Positions 52,892 through 62,252 are shown, numbered from the stretch's first letter. The stretch is DNA of 64,000 nucleotides from Paenibacillus silviterrae (GCF_030167925.1 NZ_JASKUT010000001.1:1922001-1986000); one strand, 5' to 3'. A program made the numbers and translations. The notes: generated from the sequence alone by a model not told the origin.

Positions 52892-54580
52892 TTATTGCGG
52901 CTGCCGCGTTCGATCGTAAGGCTTCGTTAAGCTTAGTCTTGTCCTCTCGGACATAAACGGGCGTCGAATGACAATATCAAACAGCGCTTTTGCATTAAAC
53001 GGGATAAACGGCCAAAAATACGGCGAATTATAGGAACGCTGCAGTGTGAGCAGCAGCACCCATAGCGTTGAGCCGATGACAAGCCCCGGAACCTTAAAAA
53101 TGGCTGTCGCCACCAGCAGCCCCAGCCGATACAGCCGGTTTGCAAGGCTGAGCTCGTAGCTTGGCGTCGCGAACGTGCCTACCGCGGCAACCGCCAAATA
53201 CAGGATCACCTCTTTGACGAAAAAGCCGGTCTCTACGGCCACATCTCCGATCAGAATGGCAGCTACGAGCCCCATTGCGGTTGCCAGCGGAGAGGGGGTA
53301 TGCACAGCCGCCATCCGCATGAGATCAATACCGAACTCCGCAATCAGGAACTGGCCTAACAGCGGAATTTTCGCATCCTTGGTCGGGCCCAGAAATTCAA
53401 GCCCAGCCGGCTTCAGCTCGGGAGATGTCACCATCAGCATCCATAACGGCAGCAGGAAGAGCGACATAAGGATGCCTGCAAAACGCACCCATCTCAAATA
53501 AGTACCGACCATGGGGGTTTGGCGATATTCCTCCGCATGCTGCACATGATGGAAGAAGGACGTCGGCAAAATGATGACGGATGGAGACGTATCGACGAAC
53601 ACGGCGATGTGTCCCTCCAGCAGATGTACCGACAAAACGTCCGGACGCTCGGTGTAGCGAACCATAGGATACGGATTCCAGCTCTTCCCTACGATGGCCT
53701 CCTCCAGCTGCTTCTCCGCAAGCGGAATCCCATCTACCTTAATAGCATCGATTTTTTTCCGGACCGCCTTGACCAGCTCCATATCGCATACATCCTGTAT
53801 GTAAGCGATACATACGTTCGTTTTGGTCCGTTCGCCGACCTTGGTCATTTCCAGCTTCAGTCTGGGATCGCGAATTCGCCGGCGAACTAAGGTAACATTC
53901 GTCAGGAGCGTTTCCACGAAGCCGTCCCGGGATCCCCGGACGACGCGCTCCAGATCCGGCTCCTCCGTAGAACGGACAGGGAAATTTTTCGCATCCACAA
54001 GGAGTGCCTCTGTTTTCCCCTCGAAGAACAGTGCGGTACCGCCCATTGCGACGTAATCAATCGCCTCGTTAAGGCTGCTTGTTTGGGACACCTGAACATG
54101 GGGAATGAGCGCCTGATCGAACAAAGCAAGCACATTATGGTGATGCTTGATCTCCTGATTCGCGTAGGACAAGCGCTCCAGCACCATGGTCAAAACGTTG
54201 TCCTTTGCGAATCCGTTATAATAGAAAATTCCGGTGCGCTGCCCGCCGAATACCATTTCGCGGAACACGACGTCAAAGCTTTTGTTCAGCCCGACCTTCT
54301 CCTCCAATTCTCTCTTCAGTATCGCGAAATCCGAATATATTGCATCCTCCGCTTTCAGCTTCTGCTCCCGTGTCGTTAAAATTTCGTCCGAGCGAGATTC
54401 GGGGCTGCTGCCTTGAGCTTCTTTTTTCGGCTTGGCTTCGATCTCTTGCGTAGCGGCTTGCGTTTCATGACCCGCTTCGGTGACTGGCCCTACGATGTTT
54501 CCTTCCTTGTCGATCGCAAGCTTCGGCAGCTCCTTATCCTTGGAGCTTTTCACCGGCTTCGCACGCCGAATGATTCTCAT
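52892..54580 (-). CDS. spoVAF: Spore germination protein SpoVAF
   Basis: About 562 aa of the GerA/SpoVAF family. A long hydrophilic N-terminus (first 75 residues Lys/Glu-rich), a soluble domain, then several C-terminal membrane segments containing VGTYLRWVRFAGILMSLFLL and GLEFLGPTKDAKIPLLGQ. SpoVAF works with FigP/SpoVA in ion and DPA release during germination in Bacillus. Last gene of the local spoVA cluster; spoVAC, AD and AE are not between AB and AF. Confidence 0.88.
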   Translation of the reverse strand: MRIIRRAKPVKSSKDKELPKLAIDKEGNIVGPVTEAGHETQAATQEIEAKPKKEAQGSSPESRSDEILTTREQKLKAEDAIYSDFAILKRELEEKVGLNKSFDVVFREMVFGGQRTGIFYYNGFAKDNVLTMVLERLSYANQEIKHHHNVLALFDQALIPHVQVSQTSSLNEAIDYVAMGGTALFFEGKTEALLVDAKNFPVRSTEEPDLERVVRGSRDGFVETLLTNVTLVRRRIRDPRLKLEMTKVGERTKTNVCIAYIQDVCDMELVKAVRKKIDAIKVDGIPLAEKQLEEAIVGKSWNPYPMVRYTERPDVLSVHLLEGHIAVFVDTSPSVIILPTSFFHHVQHAEEYRQTPMVGTYLRWVRFAGILMSLFLLPLWMLMVTSPELKPAGLEFLGPTKDAKIPLLGQFLIAEFGIDLMRMAAVHTPSPLATAMGLVAAILIGDVAVETGFFVKEVILYLAVAAVGTFATPSYELSLANRLYRLGLLVATAIFKVPGLVIGSTLWVLLLTLQRSYNSPYFWPFIPFNAKALFDIVIRRPFMSERTRLSLTKPYDRTRQPQ

Positions 54581-54623
54581 GCTGACAACCTTCCTTTCCT
54601 TCTTATGTCCTGGGGTCCCTGTC

Positions 54624-55055
54624 CTATTTTAAAATGTGCAGCCAATCGATCAGCGATCCGCAGACCTTGCCCAAAATCATCGCCATGAGCAGCCACAGCA
54701 TGTAAGCGTGCAGCCCTACCCTCTTGGCCAAAATGGGGAGCACATTGATCACCTCGGTTAGCGCGGCGGCGAGCATACCGACAAAGGCTCCTGCGAATAT
54801 GCCGAACACTGCGGCGGCCATCGGAAAAAACCGGTACGACCACTGGAAAAAATCCGTTAATGTAAAAAACAGCGAGCCGGCTACCACCGCTCCCTCATAA
54901 CGACGGATGTGCTTGTAGGAGCCGGTAATTTGTACCAGACGCGGAATGATATCGAGGACGACCAGAAAAGCTACCATACCGCTCCCCACGGCAATTCCTC
55001 CGGCCAGCCCTATAAAAACCACGAGCAGATCGGACAAAAGCTCCATCGCATTCAT
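54624..55055 (-). CDS. spoVAB: Stage V sporulation protein AB
   Basis: 143 aa with four membrane segments (LLVVFIGLAGGIAVGSGMVA at the start). FLVVLDIIPRLVQITG and RYEGAVVAGSLF are SpoVAB strings. Overlaps the stop of spoVAA by four bases (ATGA). Member of the SpoVA dipicolinate transport system in the forespore. Confidence 0.9.
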   Translation of the reverse strand: MNAMELLSDLLVVFIGLAGGIAVGSGMVAFLVVLDIIPRLVQITGSYKHIRRYEGAVVAGSLFFTLTDFFQWSYRFFPMAAAVFGIFAGAFVGMLAAALTEVINVLPILAKRVGLHAYMLWLLMAMILGKVCGSLIDWLHILK

Positions 55056-55684
55056 GGCGACTCCTTCTTCTCGTGAAGCTTCGCATATTCTTCATTGATT
55101 ACATAATCATTCACGCTCTCCTGGTACATATACATCTCTACCTCGAGGGGACTTGGCTCTTCATTGAATTTTTTCTGAAAAAGATGGTTGAAAAATAAAA
55201 TCATCCCCAAGCCGATGCCGAAGGAGTACGGAATTTGCAGCAGCAGCGGATATTCCACCTCTCTGCCGGTGAGCAGCGCATAAATCCTGCGATGCACATG
55301 GGCCATGCTGACATCGGCATGAAAGTTCATGATCGCCAGACCCGAACCGACAAAAAGAAGGGTCCAAACGAGTACAATGATGATCAGCTTCGGCTTTTTC
55401 ACTGTTTCCGTCACTTCAACAAGTACATGCGGCTCTCCGAAATGTTCGATTTGCAAATGCGGAAACGCCTGCTTTACCTTTTGTACAATCAGCATCATAT
55501 CCAGAAGCACGCGGTTGCCTTCCTCCGGCTTCGGCCTGCAAAGCACCAGGTCCTTAATCCGGGCTTCCTGCTCCGGTTCAGCCAGAAGCTGGGCCACATC
55601 CCCTAAGCGAATGACCTCCCCGCGGCGAATTTGCATTTTTTTGCGCAGACGAATGTATAACGTAGGATTGGAAGCGGTCTGCAA
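55052..55684 (-). CDS. spoVAA: Stage V sporulation protein AA
   Basis: About 210 aa. IRRGEVIRLGDVAQL, then a soluble domain and two C-terminal membrane helices (LIIIVLVWTLLFVGSGLAI). The TTG start has AAGGGAG ten bases upstream and the length then equals the B. subtilis protein; an ATG eight codons earlier lies only about 8 bases from a SigG-like -10 box, which makes it less likely. First gene of spoVAA-AB-AF. Confidence 0.85.
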   Translation of the reverse strand: MQTASNPTLYIRLRKKMQIRRGEVIRLGDVAQLLAEPEQEARIKDLVLCRPKPEEGNRVLLDMMLIVQKVKQAFPHLQIEHFGEPHVLVEVTETVKKPKLIIIVLVWTLLFVGSGLAIMNFHADVSMAHVHRRIYALLTGREVEYPLLLQIPYSFGIGLGMILFFNHLFQKKFNEEPSPLEVEMYMYQESVNDYVINEEYAKLHEKKESP

Positions 55685-55715
55685 CGGTAAGTCACTCCCT
55701 TCCTGCATTTACCCG

Positions 55716-55745
55716 TAGTATGGAAGACAATCCAGCAATCTAAAC
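55716..55745 (-). promoter_or_regulatory. Possible SigG promoter of spoVAA
   Basis: -10 CATACTA matches the forespore SigG consensus; an 18-base spacer leads to a weak -35 GTTTA. Fits the known SigG control of spoVA. Confidence 0.45.
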
Positions 55746-55853
55746 CGGCAGGAGATTGCCAAAAAATTCTCCTTTCCCTTTGCATAAACGGCTCTTTCCC
55801 ATGGAATAGTAAGGACAAGCACAACATAAACCAAACGATGGAAGGTGACACTC

Positions 55854-56072
55854 ATGGCTAAAGCAGCATTGATCTTGACAATCATCGGTGCCCTCAATTG
55901 GCTTCTCGTCGGGTTGTTCGAATGGGATTTGGTCGCTGCCTTGCTTGGCGGTGATTCCCACCGTGAATCCTCGGGACTCAGCCGAATCGTTTATACTTTG
56001 GTTGGAATTGCCGGCTTGATCAGCACCCGTTTCCTGGCAGTAGATACAGATCGTCGTCGTACGAACGTTTAA
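55854..56072 (+). CDS. DUF378 family membrane protein
   Basis: About 72 aa, two helices: KAALILTIIGALNWLLVGLF with the family GALNWLLVG, then GIAGLISTRFLAV. DUF378 proteins are common in spore formers and of unknown function. ATG chosen for GGAAGGTG upstream. It is the only plus-strand gene of this region and is convergent with sigF. Confidence 0.85.
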   Translation: MAKAALILTIIGALNWLLVGLFEWDLVAALLGGDSHRESSGLSRIVYTLVGIAGLISTRFLAVDTDRRRTNV

Positions 56073-56097
56073 TGAAATACCGGAGTCTTTCCGCACG

Positions 56098-56140
56098 AAA
56101 AAAAAAGACCAGACAGCTTATTGAGCTATCTGGTCTTTTA
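56098..56140. terminator. Bidirectional terminator of sigF and the DUF378 gene
   Basis: Stem AAAGACCAGATAGCTCAA/TTAtGCTgTCTGGTCTTT with T runs on both strands; the last bases of sigF form part of the stem. Confidence 0.88.
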
Positions 56141-56873
56141 TCGATTGCAATATTTTTTTCTCCAAACGTGATACCTGCACCTGCGATATGCCTAACCGAT
56201 TGGCTACCTCCGATTGCGTCTGATCCCGGAAATAACGGAGATACACAATCAGCCGCTCCCTCTCGCTCAGCGCACCGATCGCTTCGTTCAGCGCCAGCTT
56301 CTCAAACCAGCGGTCTTGGGAGTCGTCGGAGATTTGATCCATCAGCGTAATGGGATCCCCGTCATTCTCAAAGACCGTCTCATGTATGGAAGACAGCGGC
56401 TTGTTGGCTTCCTGCGCAAATACGACGTCCTCGGGAGTAATCTGCAGCTCCTCCGCCACTTCTTTAATCGTCGGCAAACGGCCCAATCTTTTGGAAAGCT
56501 CATCCTTCGTCTTCCGTATTTTGTTCGCCGTCTCTTTCAGGGAACGGCTGACCTTAAGCGTCCCGTCATCGCGCAGGAATCGCTGAATTTCCCCGATAAT
56601 CATCGGCACCGCGTAGGTCGAGAACTTGACATCGTACGAAAGGTCGAACTTATCCACGGATTTGAGCAAGCCGATACAGCCGATCTGGAACAAATCCTCC
56701 GCCTCGTAGCCCCGGTTCAAAAAGCGCTGTACAACGGACCAGACGAGGCGTATGTTGGAGTTCACCAGCCGCTCCCGGGCCAGCGCATCCCCGGATTGGC
56801 TCAGTGCAATCAAACGCTTGACCTCGGTGTCGTCCAAATAGCTGTGTGAGGCATGCTTTAAGTCTACGTCCAT
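56118..56873 (-). CDS. sigF: Sigma factor SigF
   Basis: About 251 aa. Region 2: RFLNRGYEAEDLFQIGCIGL and DVKFSTYAVPMIIGEIQRF; region 4 ends with an HTH (VANRLGISQVQVSRLEKK). The first forespore-specific sigma factor. Starts at MDVDLKH with GGGG nine bases upstream; the longer frame begins five codons earlier. Last gene of spoIIAA-spoIIAB-sigF. Confidence 0.96.
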   Translation of the reverse strand: MDVDLKHASHSYLDDTEVKRLIALSQSGDALARERLVNSNIRLVWSVVQRFLNRGYEAEDLFQIGCIGLLKSVDKFDLSYDVKFSTYAVPMIIGEIQRFLRDDGTLKVSRSLKETANKIRKTKDELSKRLGRLPTIKEVAEELQITPEDVVFAQEANKPLSSIHETVFENDGDPITLMDQISDDSQDRWFEKLALNEAIGALSERERLIVYLRYFRDQTQSEVANRLGISQVQVSRLEKKILQSIKDQIAQ

Positions 56874-56963
56874 AGCAACAGACCCCATTCCTGATCGGAT
56901 TTCTCAGGATGGCAATCCCGCTTCGTTACCCATCCTTCTCGGTTTTCCATGCGACATTGCCCT

Positions 56964-57410
56964 CTAGTTAAACAAAGCTTTTTTCGATTCGATTCGCTTC
57001 TTCATCTTGATTCTGGTCCCAACGCCGGGTGCCGTGGTGACTTCCACCTCATCCATAAAATTCTCCATGATGGTGAAGCCCATGCCCGAACGCTCCAGCT
57101 CCGGCTTCGACGTGTAGAGCGGCTGCTTGGCCTGCTCCAGGTCCTCAATGCCCAAGCCTTGATCTTCCACGGTAATGTATACCGTATCATGCTCGATTTC
57201 GGCCGAGATGGTCACGATCCCGTCAGGACGGTTGTCGTAAGCATGAATAATCGAGTTGGTCACGGCCTCGGATACGACCGTTTTAATATCGGTCAGCTCA
57301 TCCATCGTAGGGTCAAGCTGCGAAACGAATGCGGCAACGGTTACACGGGCGAACGATTCATTCTCCGAACGGCTCGCAAATTGCAGAGTCATAAAATTCC
57401 GCTCACTCAT
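56964..57410 (-). CDS. spoIIAB: Anti-sigma F factor SpoIIAB
   Basis: 148 aa GHKL kinase. [16 protein letters not shown] with Glu/Asn of the ATP site, [16 protein letters not shown] and [14 protein letters not shown]. Binds SigF or phosphorylates SpoIIAA. Overlaps spoIIAA by four bases (ATGA). Confidence 0.97.
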   Translation of the reverse strand: MSERNFMTLQFASRSENESFARVTVAAFVSQLDPTMDELTDIKTVVSEAVTNSIIHAYDNRPDGIVTISAEIEHDTVYITVEDQGLGIEDLEQAKQPLYTSKPELERSGMGFTIMENFMDEVEVTTAPGVGTRIKMKKRIESKKALFN

Positions 57411-57760
57411 GATACGACCTCCAAACTGGTTAACGCTTGTCTTTCGTTATCCTGGATGGACAAAATTTTAAACAACCCTGACATCTCGAACAATCGATAT
57501 ACGGAAGGGTTTACATCGCATACGACCATTTTCCCGCCTTTGGCGGTAATTTGCTTATAACGTCCAAGAATGACCCCAAGACCGGAGCTATCCATGAATG
57601 ACAGATGCTTCAGACTAAGGACGATGTGGGTGCAATCGCTGCGCAGCATCGCTTCCTCCATCCGCTGCTTGACGGTTTCGGCGGTATGATGATCAAGCTC
57701 ACCTTTCAGCCGTACAATCAGTGCTCTTCGGTAATGTTCCAGTTCTATCTGCAGACTCAA
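57407..57760 (-). CDS. spoIIAA: Anti-anti-sigma factor SpoIIAA
   Basis: 117 aa, identical in length to the B. subtilis protein when started at a TTG (MSLQIE) that has AAGGAG eight bases upstream; the GTG three codons earlier overlaps the ribosome site. STAS fold with [12 protein letters not shown] and the phosphorylated Ser in [15 protein letters not shown]. Confidence 0.96.
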   Translation of the reverse strand: MSLQIELEHYRRALIVRLKGELDHHTAETVKQRMEEAMLRSDCTHIVLSLKHLSFMDSSGLGVILGRYKQITAKGGKMVVCDVNPSVYRLFEMSGLFKILSIQDNERQALTSLEVVS

Positions 57761-57831
57761 GCTGCTCACTCCTTCCCCGTTGCTGCGGTACCGGCGATGA
57801 TCCGCCCTCCGCAGTCAACCTTGTGCCCATT

Positions 57832-57861
57832 ACTTTCTACGCCGGGATTTCCAAATCCTGC
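57832..57861 (-). promoter_or_regulatory. SigH-type promoter of spoIIA
   Basis: -35 GCAGGATTT (full match to RNAGGAWWW), 12-base spacer, -10 GTAGAAAGT (two mismatches to RNNGAATWW), about 70 bases before spoIIAA. SigH control of spoIIA is known in B. subtilis. Confidence 0.55.
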
Positions 57862-57933
57862 CCCCCGACAAAACTAGAAGAAAAGTGCTACAAAAAGAAG
57901 AAAAGCGACAACTTGTGCAGGGAGAAAAAGATA

Positions 57934-57981
57934 CAAAAATCCCCGATGATGCTTTAGAAGCCTTGCCATCAACGGGGATTC
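57934..57981 (-). terminator. Terminator after dacF
   Basis: Stem AATCCCCG..TGATG / CATCA..CGGGGATT then TTTTTG on the minus strand, eight bases after the dacF stop, lying between dacF's end and the lower-numbered spoIIA start. Confidence 0.7.
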
Positions 57982-57988
57982 TAGGATG

Positions 57989-59170
57989 CTAATCTAAGAA
58001 GAACAGCTTCTTCGTCGTCCGCTTCATGAGCGTCCACCAGCCGGCCTTCTGCACATCAACCGGCGATTCGATCGGGAACTCCTTCAATACTTGATCATCC
58101 TTGTACACTACGATCTTGCCAATGATTTGTCCTACCTGGATCGGTGCTTTCAGCTCCGGATCGATTTGAACCTCATGACGGATGCCGCTTGCCGCATCAC
58201 CCTTTTTCAGCAAAATGCTGTAAGGGTGCTTTGCCGTCAGCTGCAGCATCGGCTGCTCGCCCTTGCTGATCTCGAAATCTCCGAGCACGTCGCCTGTCTT
58301 GTAGATCGGATGGTTCGTATATTGGGAGAAAGCATAATCGAACAGCTTGGTTACTTCGGCGTTGCGCGTCTTCGTATCCGGTTCGCCCATCACGACGGAA
58401 ATGACGCGGAAATGATCCCGCTTGGCCGTGGCCGATAAGCAAAATTTCGCTTCACTGGTGTACCCCGTCTTCAGGCCGTCTGCCCCTGTGTAGAAGCGAA
58501 CCAATTTATTCGTATTCACCAGCCAGAACGGCTTGGCGGTATCTTTGCGGAGATAATCCTGATATTGTCCGGTAAACTGGGTAATTTCCTCGTGCTTCAG
58601 CAGCTCTTGAGACATGATGGCGATATCATACGCAGAGGATACATGCCCTTCGGCCGGAAGCCCATTGGTGTTCACGAAGTGCGTGTTCTTCATGCCGAGC
58701 TCTTTCGCCTTCTCGTTCATCATTTGAACGAAGCCTTGCTCGGAGCCGCCGATCTTCTCAGCCATCGCCACCGAAGCGTCGTTCCCCGAGGCCATCGCGA
58801 TGCCCTTGAGCATATCGTGAACGGTCATTTCCTCGCCGGGCTCCAGGAAAATCTGAGAGCCTCCCATCGAAGCGGCATATTCACTGGTGCGGACCTTCTC
58901 GTCCATCTTGATTTTGCCTTGATCGATCGCCTCCATGATCAGCAGCATCGTCATGATTTTGGTGATACTGGCAGGCGGCAGCTTCGCGTCCTTGTTCTTC
59001 TCGAAAATGACGGTTCCGGTGTCAGCGTCAATAATGACGGCGGAGGTTGCGTTCGGGGCCAAATCGACCGCTTGCGGCTCCGCTTTCTTCTCCTCCGCAA
59101 GCGCGGCTGGAATGGCAAGCATCAGCACCAATTGGACAACTAGCGCACATTTCCATACTCTGTTCCACAT
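57989..59170 (-). CDS. dacF: D-alanyl-D-alanine carboxypeptidase DacF
   Basis: About 393 aa, secreted penicillin-binding protein (KCALVVQLVLMLAIPAALA signal). Motifs: PPASITKIMTM (SxxK), ASGNDAS (SxN) and GLKTGYT (KTG). In B. subtilis it is a forespore product upstream of spoIIA and regulates cortex cross-linking. ATG at MWNRV with GGAGGGG. Confidence 0.95.
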   Translation of the reverse strand: MWNRVWKCALVVQLVLMLAIPAALAEEKKAEPQAVDLAPNATSAVIIDADTGTVIFEKNKDAKLPPASITKIMTMLLIMEAIDQGKIKMDEKVRTSEYAASMGGSQIFLEPGEEMTVHDMLKGIAMASGNDASVAMAEKIGGSEQGFVQMMNEKAKELGMKNTHFVNTNGLPAEGHVSSAYDIAIMSQELLKHEEITQFTGQYQDYLRKDTAKPFWLVNTNKLVRFYTGADGLKTGYTSEAKFCLSATAKRDHFRVISVVMGEPDTKTRNAEVTKLFDYAFSQYTNHPIYKTGDVLGDFEISKGEQPMLQLTAKHPYSILLKKGDAASGIRHEVQIDPELKAPIQVGQIIGKIVVYKDDQVLKEFPIESPVDVQKAGWWTLMKRTTKKLFFLD

Positions 59171-59282
59171 ACCTGTTCTACCCCTCCTGATAATCGCAGC
59201 TTCATTCGTAATGATCAAACTGCTAATCATTGTTGACGATTTCCGTGGAAAATATTCCATAGACCGAGGGATTTAGGAAAAA

Positions 59283-59309
59283 CAAAAAAAGCCTTTCCTA
59301 AGAAAGGCT
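59283..59309 (-). terminator. Terminator of pdp
   Basis: Stem AGCCTTTC/GAAAGGCT, loop TTAG, then seven T on the minus strand, 13 bases after the pdp stop. Confidence 0.9.
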
Positions 59310-59321
59310 GAAAAGGCTTAG

Positions 59322-60653
59322 TTATTTTCGCTCGACGCCGTGCTTGGTCACCACGGCGTACAGCAGCGGCTGCGCAGCCGGAGGCGTCTGCTGCAGCGTG
59401 ATCGCCTGCAGCGCCTGCTGTCCGAAGCGCTCAGCCGCACTTGGATCGCTGCTGTTCAGGTGCAGCTCCAGCAGCGGCTCGCCCGCTGCGACCGGCTGGC
59501 CGACCCGCTTCAGCAGCCGAATCCCGACCGCAAGGTCAATGCGGTCCTCCTTCATTGCTCGGCCGGCGCCGAGCAGCATCGCCGTGACGCCGAGCGCCTC
59601 GGCGTCAATGCGCCCCACGTACCCGCCTGCGGCTGCGGGTACGGGGATCACGAACGCCGCCTGCGGCAGGCGTTCGGGCTCGTCTACGACGCGCGCGTCC
59701 CCGCCTTGCGCGTCGATGAATTGGCGCAGCTTCGCGAGCGCTGCGCCGCTGTCCAGCAGCTCGCGCACTCGCTGCTGCGCTTCCGCGTACGTGCCGGCCT
59801 TGCCGCCCAGCTGCACCATGTGGGCAGCCAGCTCCAGGCACAGCTCGGTCAGCTCCCGCGGACCCCGGCCGCTCAGCGTATCGATTGCCTCGCGCACCTC
59901 CAGAGCATTACCGATCGACGGTCCCAGCGGCTCATCCATGTTCGTGATGAGCGCGATCGTCTCCCGTCCGACCTCGGTACCGATCGCAACCATTGCCTGG
60001 GCCAGCTCGATCGAAGCGTCGAGCGATTTCATGAAGGCACCCCGGCCGGTTTTCACGTCGAGTACGATCGCATCGGCGCCGGAAGCGATTTTCTTGCTCA
60101 TGATGGAGCTCGCGATGAGCGGAACCGATTCGACCGTAGCCGTTACATCGCGCAGGCCGTACAGCTTTTTATCCGCAGGCGTCATGTTGCCCGATTGTCC
60201 TACTACCGCAAGACCGATATCGCGGACCTGGGAAAGAAACTGCTCCTTCGTCCGCTCCACCTGAAAGCCGGGAATGGCCTCCAGCTTATCGATGGTGCCG
60301 CCGGTATGTCCCAGTCCGCGGCCCGACATTTTCGCTACAGGCACTCCGGCCGCAGCCACCAGCGGCGCCAGCACCAGCGTCGTCGTGTCGCCTACGCCGC
60401 CGGTGGAGTGCTTATCCACCTTCACCCCGGGAATGGAGCTAAGATCGGCCTGCTCTCCGGAGCGTGCCATGGCCATCGTGAGGTCCGCCGTCTCCCTTGA
60501 GGTCATCCCTCGGAAGTACACGGCCATAGCCCACGCCGCCATTTGGTAATCCGGTATCGTTCCTGTCGAATACCCCTCAATGAGGTAATCGATCTCCGCC
60601 TTCGTAAGCTCTTGCCCGTCCCGTTTCTTATGTATCAAATCCACTGTTCTCAT
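59322..60653 (-). CDS. pdp: Pyrimidine-nucleoside phosphorylase
   Basis: About 443 aa. [13 protein letters not shown] (phosphate loop), [18 protein letters not shown] and [16 protein letters not shown] are family motifs. Splits uridine and thymidine for salvage. The ATG at MRTVDL has GAGGTG six bases upstream; a further 61 codons of open frame upstream have no start signal. Beside the purine phosphorylases it forms a nucleoside salvage region. Confidence 0.95.
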   Translation of the reverse strand: MRTVDLIHKKRDGQELTKAEIDYLIEGYSTGTIPDYQMAAWAMAVYFRGMTSRETADLTMAMARSGEQADLSSIPGVKVDKHSTGGVGDTTTLVLAPLVAAAGVPVAKMSGRGLGHTGGTIDKLEAIPGFQVERTKEQFLSQVRDIGLAVVGQSGNMTPADKKLYGLRDVTATVESVPLIASSIMSKKIASGADAIVLDVKTGRGAFMKSLDASIELAQAMVAIGTEVGRETIALITNMDEPLGPSIGNALEVREAIDTLSGRGPRELTELCLELAAHMVQLGGKAGTYAEAQQRVRELLDSGAALAKLRQFIDAQGGDARVVDEPERLPQAAFVIPVPAAAGGYVGRIDAEALGVTAMLLGAGRAMKEDRIDLAVGIRLLKRVGQPVAAGEPLLELHLNSSDPSAAERFGQQALQAITLQQTPPAAQPLLYAVVTKHGVERK

Positions 60654-60708
60654 GGCCATCACCTCATGATTATCCGATATATCCCGTATTATATGCCTCT
60701 CCCGGCCA

Positions 60709-60765
60709 AAAGAAAAGGAAGCCCGTCTGCCGCAGCTTCGCCGCAGCCTTCGAACTTCCCTTTTC
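60709..60765 (-). terminator. Terminator of the cupredoxin gene
   Basis: Imperfect GC-rich hairpin with AAGGGAAG/CTTCCTTTT arms followed by TTTTCTTTT on the minus strand, ten bases after the stop. Confidence 0.55.
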
Positions 60766-60775
60766 CTTCGCTCTA

Positions 60776-61153
60776 TTATTGCACGATGAGCTTCGTTACC
60801 ATTTGAGCATGGCCTGGACCACACGGCAGCGCGCAAATCACTTCGTACGTGCCTGGCTTGTCGAAGGTCACTTCCATCGACTTGGTGTTGTTGTCGAGCT
60901 TCACGTTCAAGCCTTTGATTTCAACGGCGTGAAGACCTTCCTTGTTTTGCAGGGAAACGGTCATCTTCTCACCGGCTTTCACTGTGTATTCCGGCTTATC
61001 GAATTGGTAGTTCGACGCTACGAATTTCAGCGAAGGACCTGCTTGAGCCTGGTGTGCCGCTTCCTGCTGGCGTACCGAAATGTTCTGGAACAGAACGCCC
61101 GTACCGAGCAGACAAGCAACGATGAATAGTGTAAACATAAGCCACTTTTGCAT
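60776..61153 (-). CDS. Membrane-anchored CuA-type cupredoxin
   Basis: 125 aa. N-terminal membrane anchor ([19 protein letters not shown]), a short linker and a cupredoxin domain of about 85 residues. Copper ligands: His in GLHAVEI and the CX3CX3HX2M cluster [12 protein letters not shown], the binuclear CuA motif of cytochrome oxidase subunit II. The protein lacks the two transmembrane helices of a full subunit II. AGGGGGG precedes the ATG. Single gene; no oxidase subunit beside it. Confidence 0.85.
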   Translation of the reverse strand: MQKWLMFTLFIVACLLGTGVLFQNISVRQQEAAHQAQAGPSLKFVASNYQFDKPEYTVKAGEKMTVSLQNKEGLHAVEIKGLNVKLDNNTKSMEVTFDKPGTYEVICALPCGPGHAQMVTKLIVQ

Positions 61154-61357
61154 TGGTATTTCCCCCCTTACTGTTCACCCTGAAGGACGTATAGTCCTAT
61201 TGTACATAATGAAAATAACTTTACACATGCCTTTTGTTGACGAACGCGTGAACACTTTGTGACAAAAATGTTCACAGAGGCAGCTTCATCCTAGGACATT
61301 TTAGCATAGATTTTCTAAAACGACAAAATCGCCGTCTCGCCTCTTCGCCGAAAATAC

Positions 61358-61384
61358 AAAACCGGCCAGTCCGGCCGGTCTTTT
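61358..61384 (-). terminator. Terminator in the gap before the YvyF-like gene
   Basis: Stem AAGACCGGCCGG/CTGGCCGGTTTT; T-rich on the minus strand and usable in both directions. It lies 315 bases downstream of the YvyF-like gene. Confidence 0.7.
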
Positions 61385-61442
61385 ATAAAATCTCTATGTA
61401 CTAATCCATACTTTCGGTGCATACATGATCTAATCATCTTCA

Positions 61443-61628
61443 ATGGCACATTTCTGCAAAAATACAATTTTCCCCGAAGAACTATATCAATATCAAGAAG
61501 TTTTCTGCGTTTATACAACATTCCAAGACCTAGTTGCCTGTTTTCAGTCATCGTGCTCGATCAAAGATGCCTACTCGCACAAATCTCGTACTGAACTTCA
61601 CTTGGGATCGTCAATTTCTGCACTATAG
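61443..61628 (+). repeat. Possible interspersed repeat with a short ORF
   Basis: A 186-base open frame (MAHFCKNTIF..., ending GSSISAL) without a ribosome binding site, bounded by similar strings ATTTCTGCAAAAAT and ATTTCTGCACTATAGCAG. Composition differs from the neighbours. It recalls short repeat-linked ORFs common in Paenibacillus, but there is no second copy in this window. I do not think it is a real protein gene. Confidence 0.4.
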
Positions 61629-61698
61629 CAGCTTTTTGCATCCCTTGCCCGACACGTGACGGCCGGCATAGCCGTTCGCAGAAGTGCATTCATGTCTT

Positions 61699-62088
61699 CT
61701 ACCGGTCGCGATAATGAAAAACGTTAGCCCTCTGCTTGGCTTCTCTCTCGTTCATTCGTTGGATGTCTTCCGTAATTCTTGCACGGCAATGGGCACAAAG
61801 CTGGTGCTGCCGAATACGGCCTCCGCAAGAGCTGCAGGCATAAGTCAAATTCGGATGACTATACAGCGGCAGCCGGCTCTCCTTGATAAAAGCGGTAAGC
61901 TGCGCTTCCGTAATTCCTGTGGCCTCTATCAGCTCCTCATTGGTAGCCTTACGATGATCCCGCAAATAAGTATGGCAAGCATTCAACAAGTTGTCATGCG
62001 CTGCGGTGCAATCCTTGCACATATTTCTTATATTTTTCTGATACACCTTGCCGCATTTCGGACAATGGGCTACCATCAGCATACTCAA
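61699..62088 (-). CDS. YvyF-like zinc protein
   Basis: 129 aa with two zinc-ribbon-like pairs: N-terminal CPKCGKVYQ..CKDC and C-terminal CSSCGGRIRQHQLCAHC. Between lies a helical part ATNEELIEATGITEAQL, like the wHTH of TIGR03826 (YvyF), a flagellar operon protein in Bacillales. TTG start with GGGAG nine bases upstream. It is far from the flagellar genes seen in other genomes. Confidence 0.62.
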   Translation of the reverse strand: MSMLMVAHCPKCGKVYQKNIRNMCKDCTAAHDNLLNACHTYLRDHRKATNEELIEATGITEAQLTAFIKESRLPLYSHPNLTYACSSCGGRIRQHQLCAHCRARITEDIQRMNEREAKQRANVFHYRDR

Positions 62089-62252
62089 TAGAGGTCACTC
62101 CCTCACCTAATAAATGTCTCGACATTCGAGGGGACTATAGGATTAGTTCTTTGTGACTAATTATAACATGGACCCTATTTCCAGTATAGATACATAGGCA
62201 CAGAAAATACTAAATTCGTTTTTAGATTGTATGCACCTCGGAGGTGAATCGA

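Noticed and set aside
59340-60500. 386-codon plus-strand frame opposite pdp
   Set aside because: Arg/His/Gln-rich translation with no domain; antisense shadow of a GC-rich gene.
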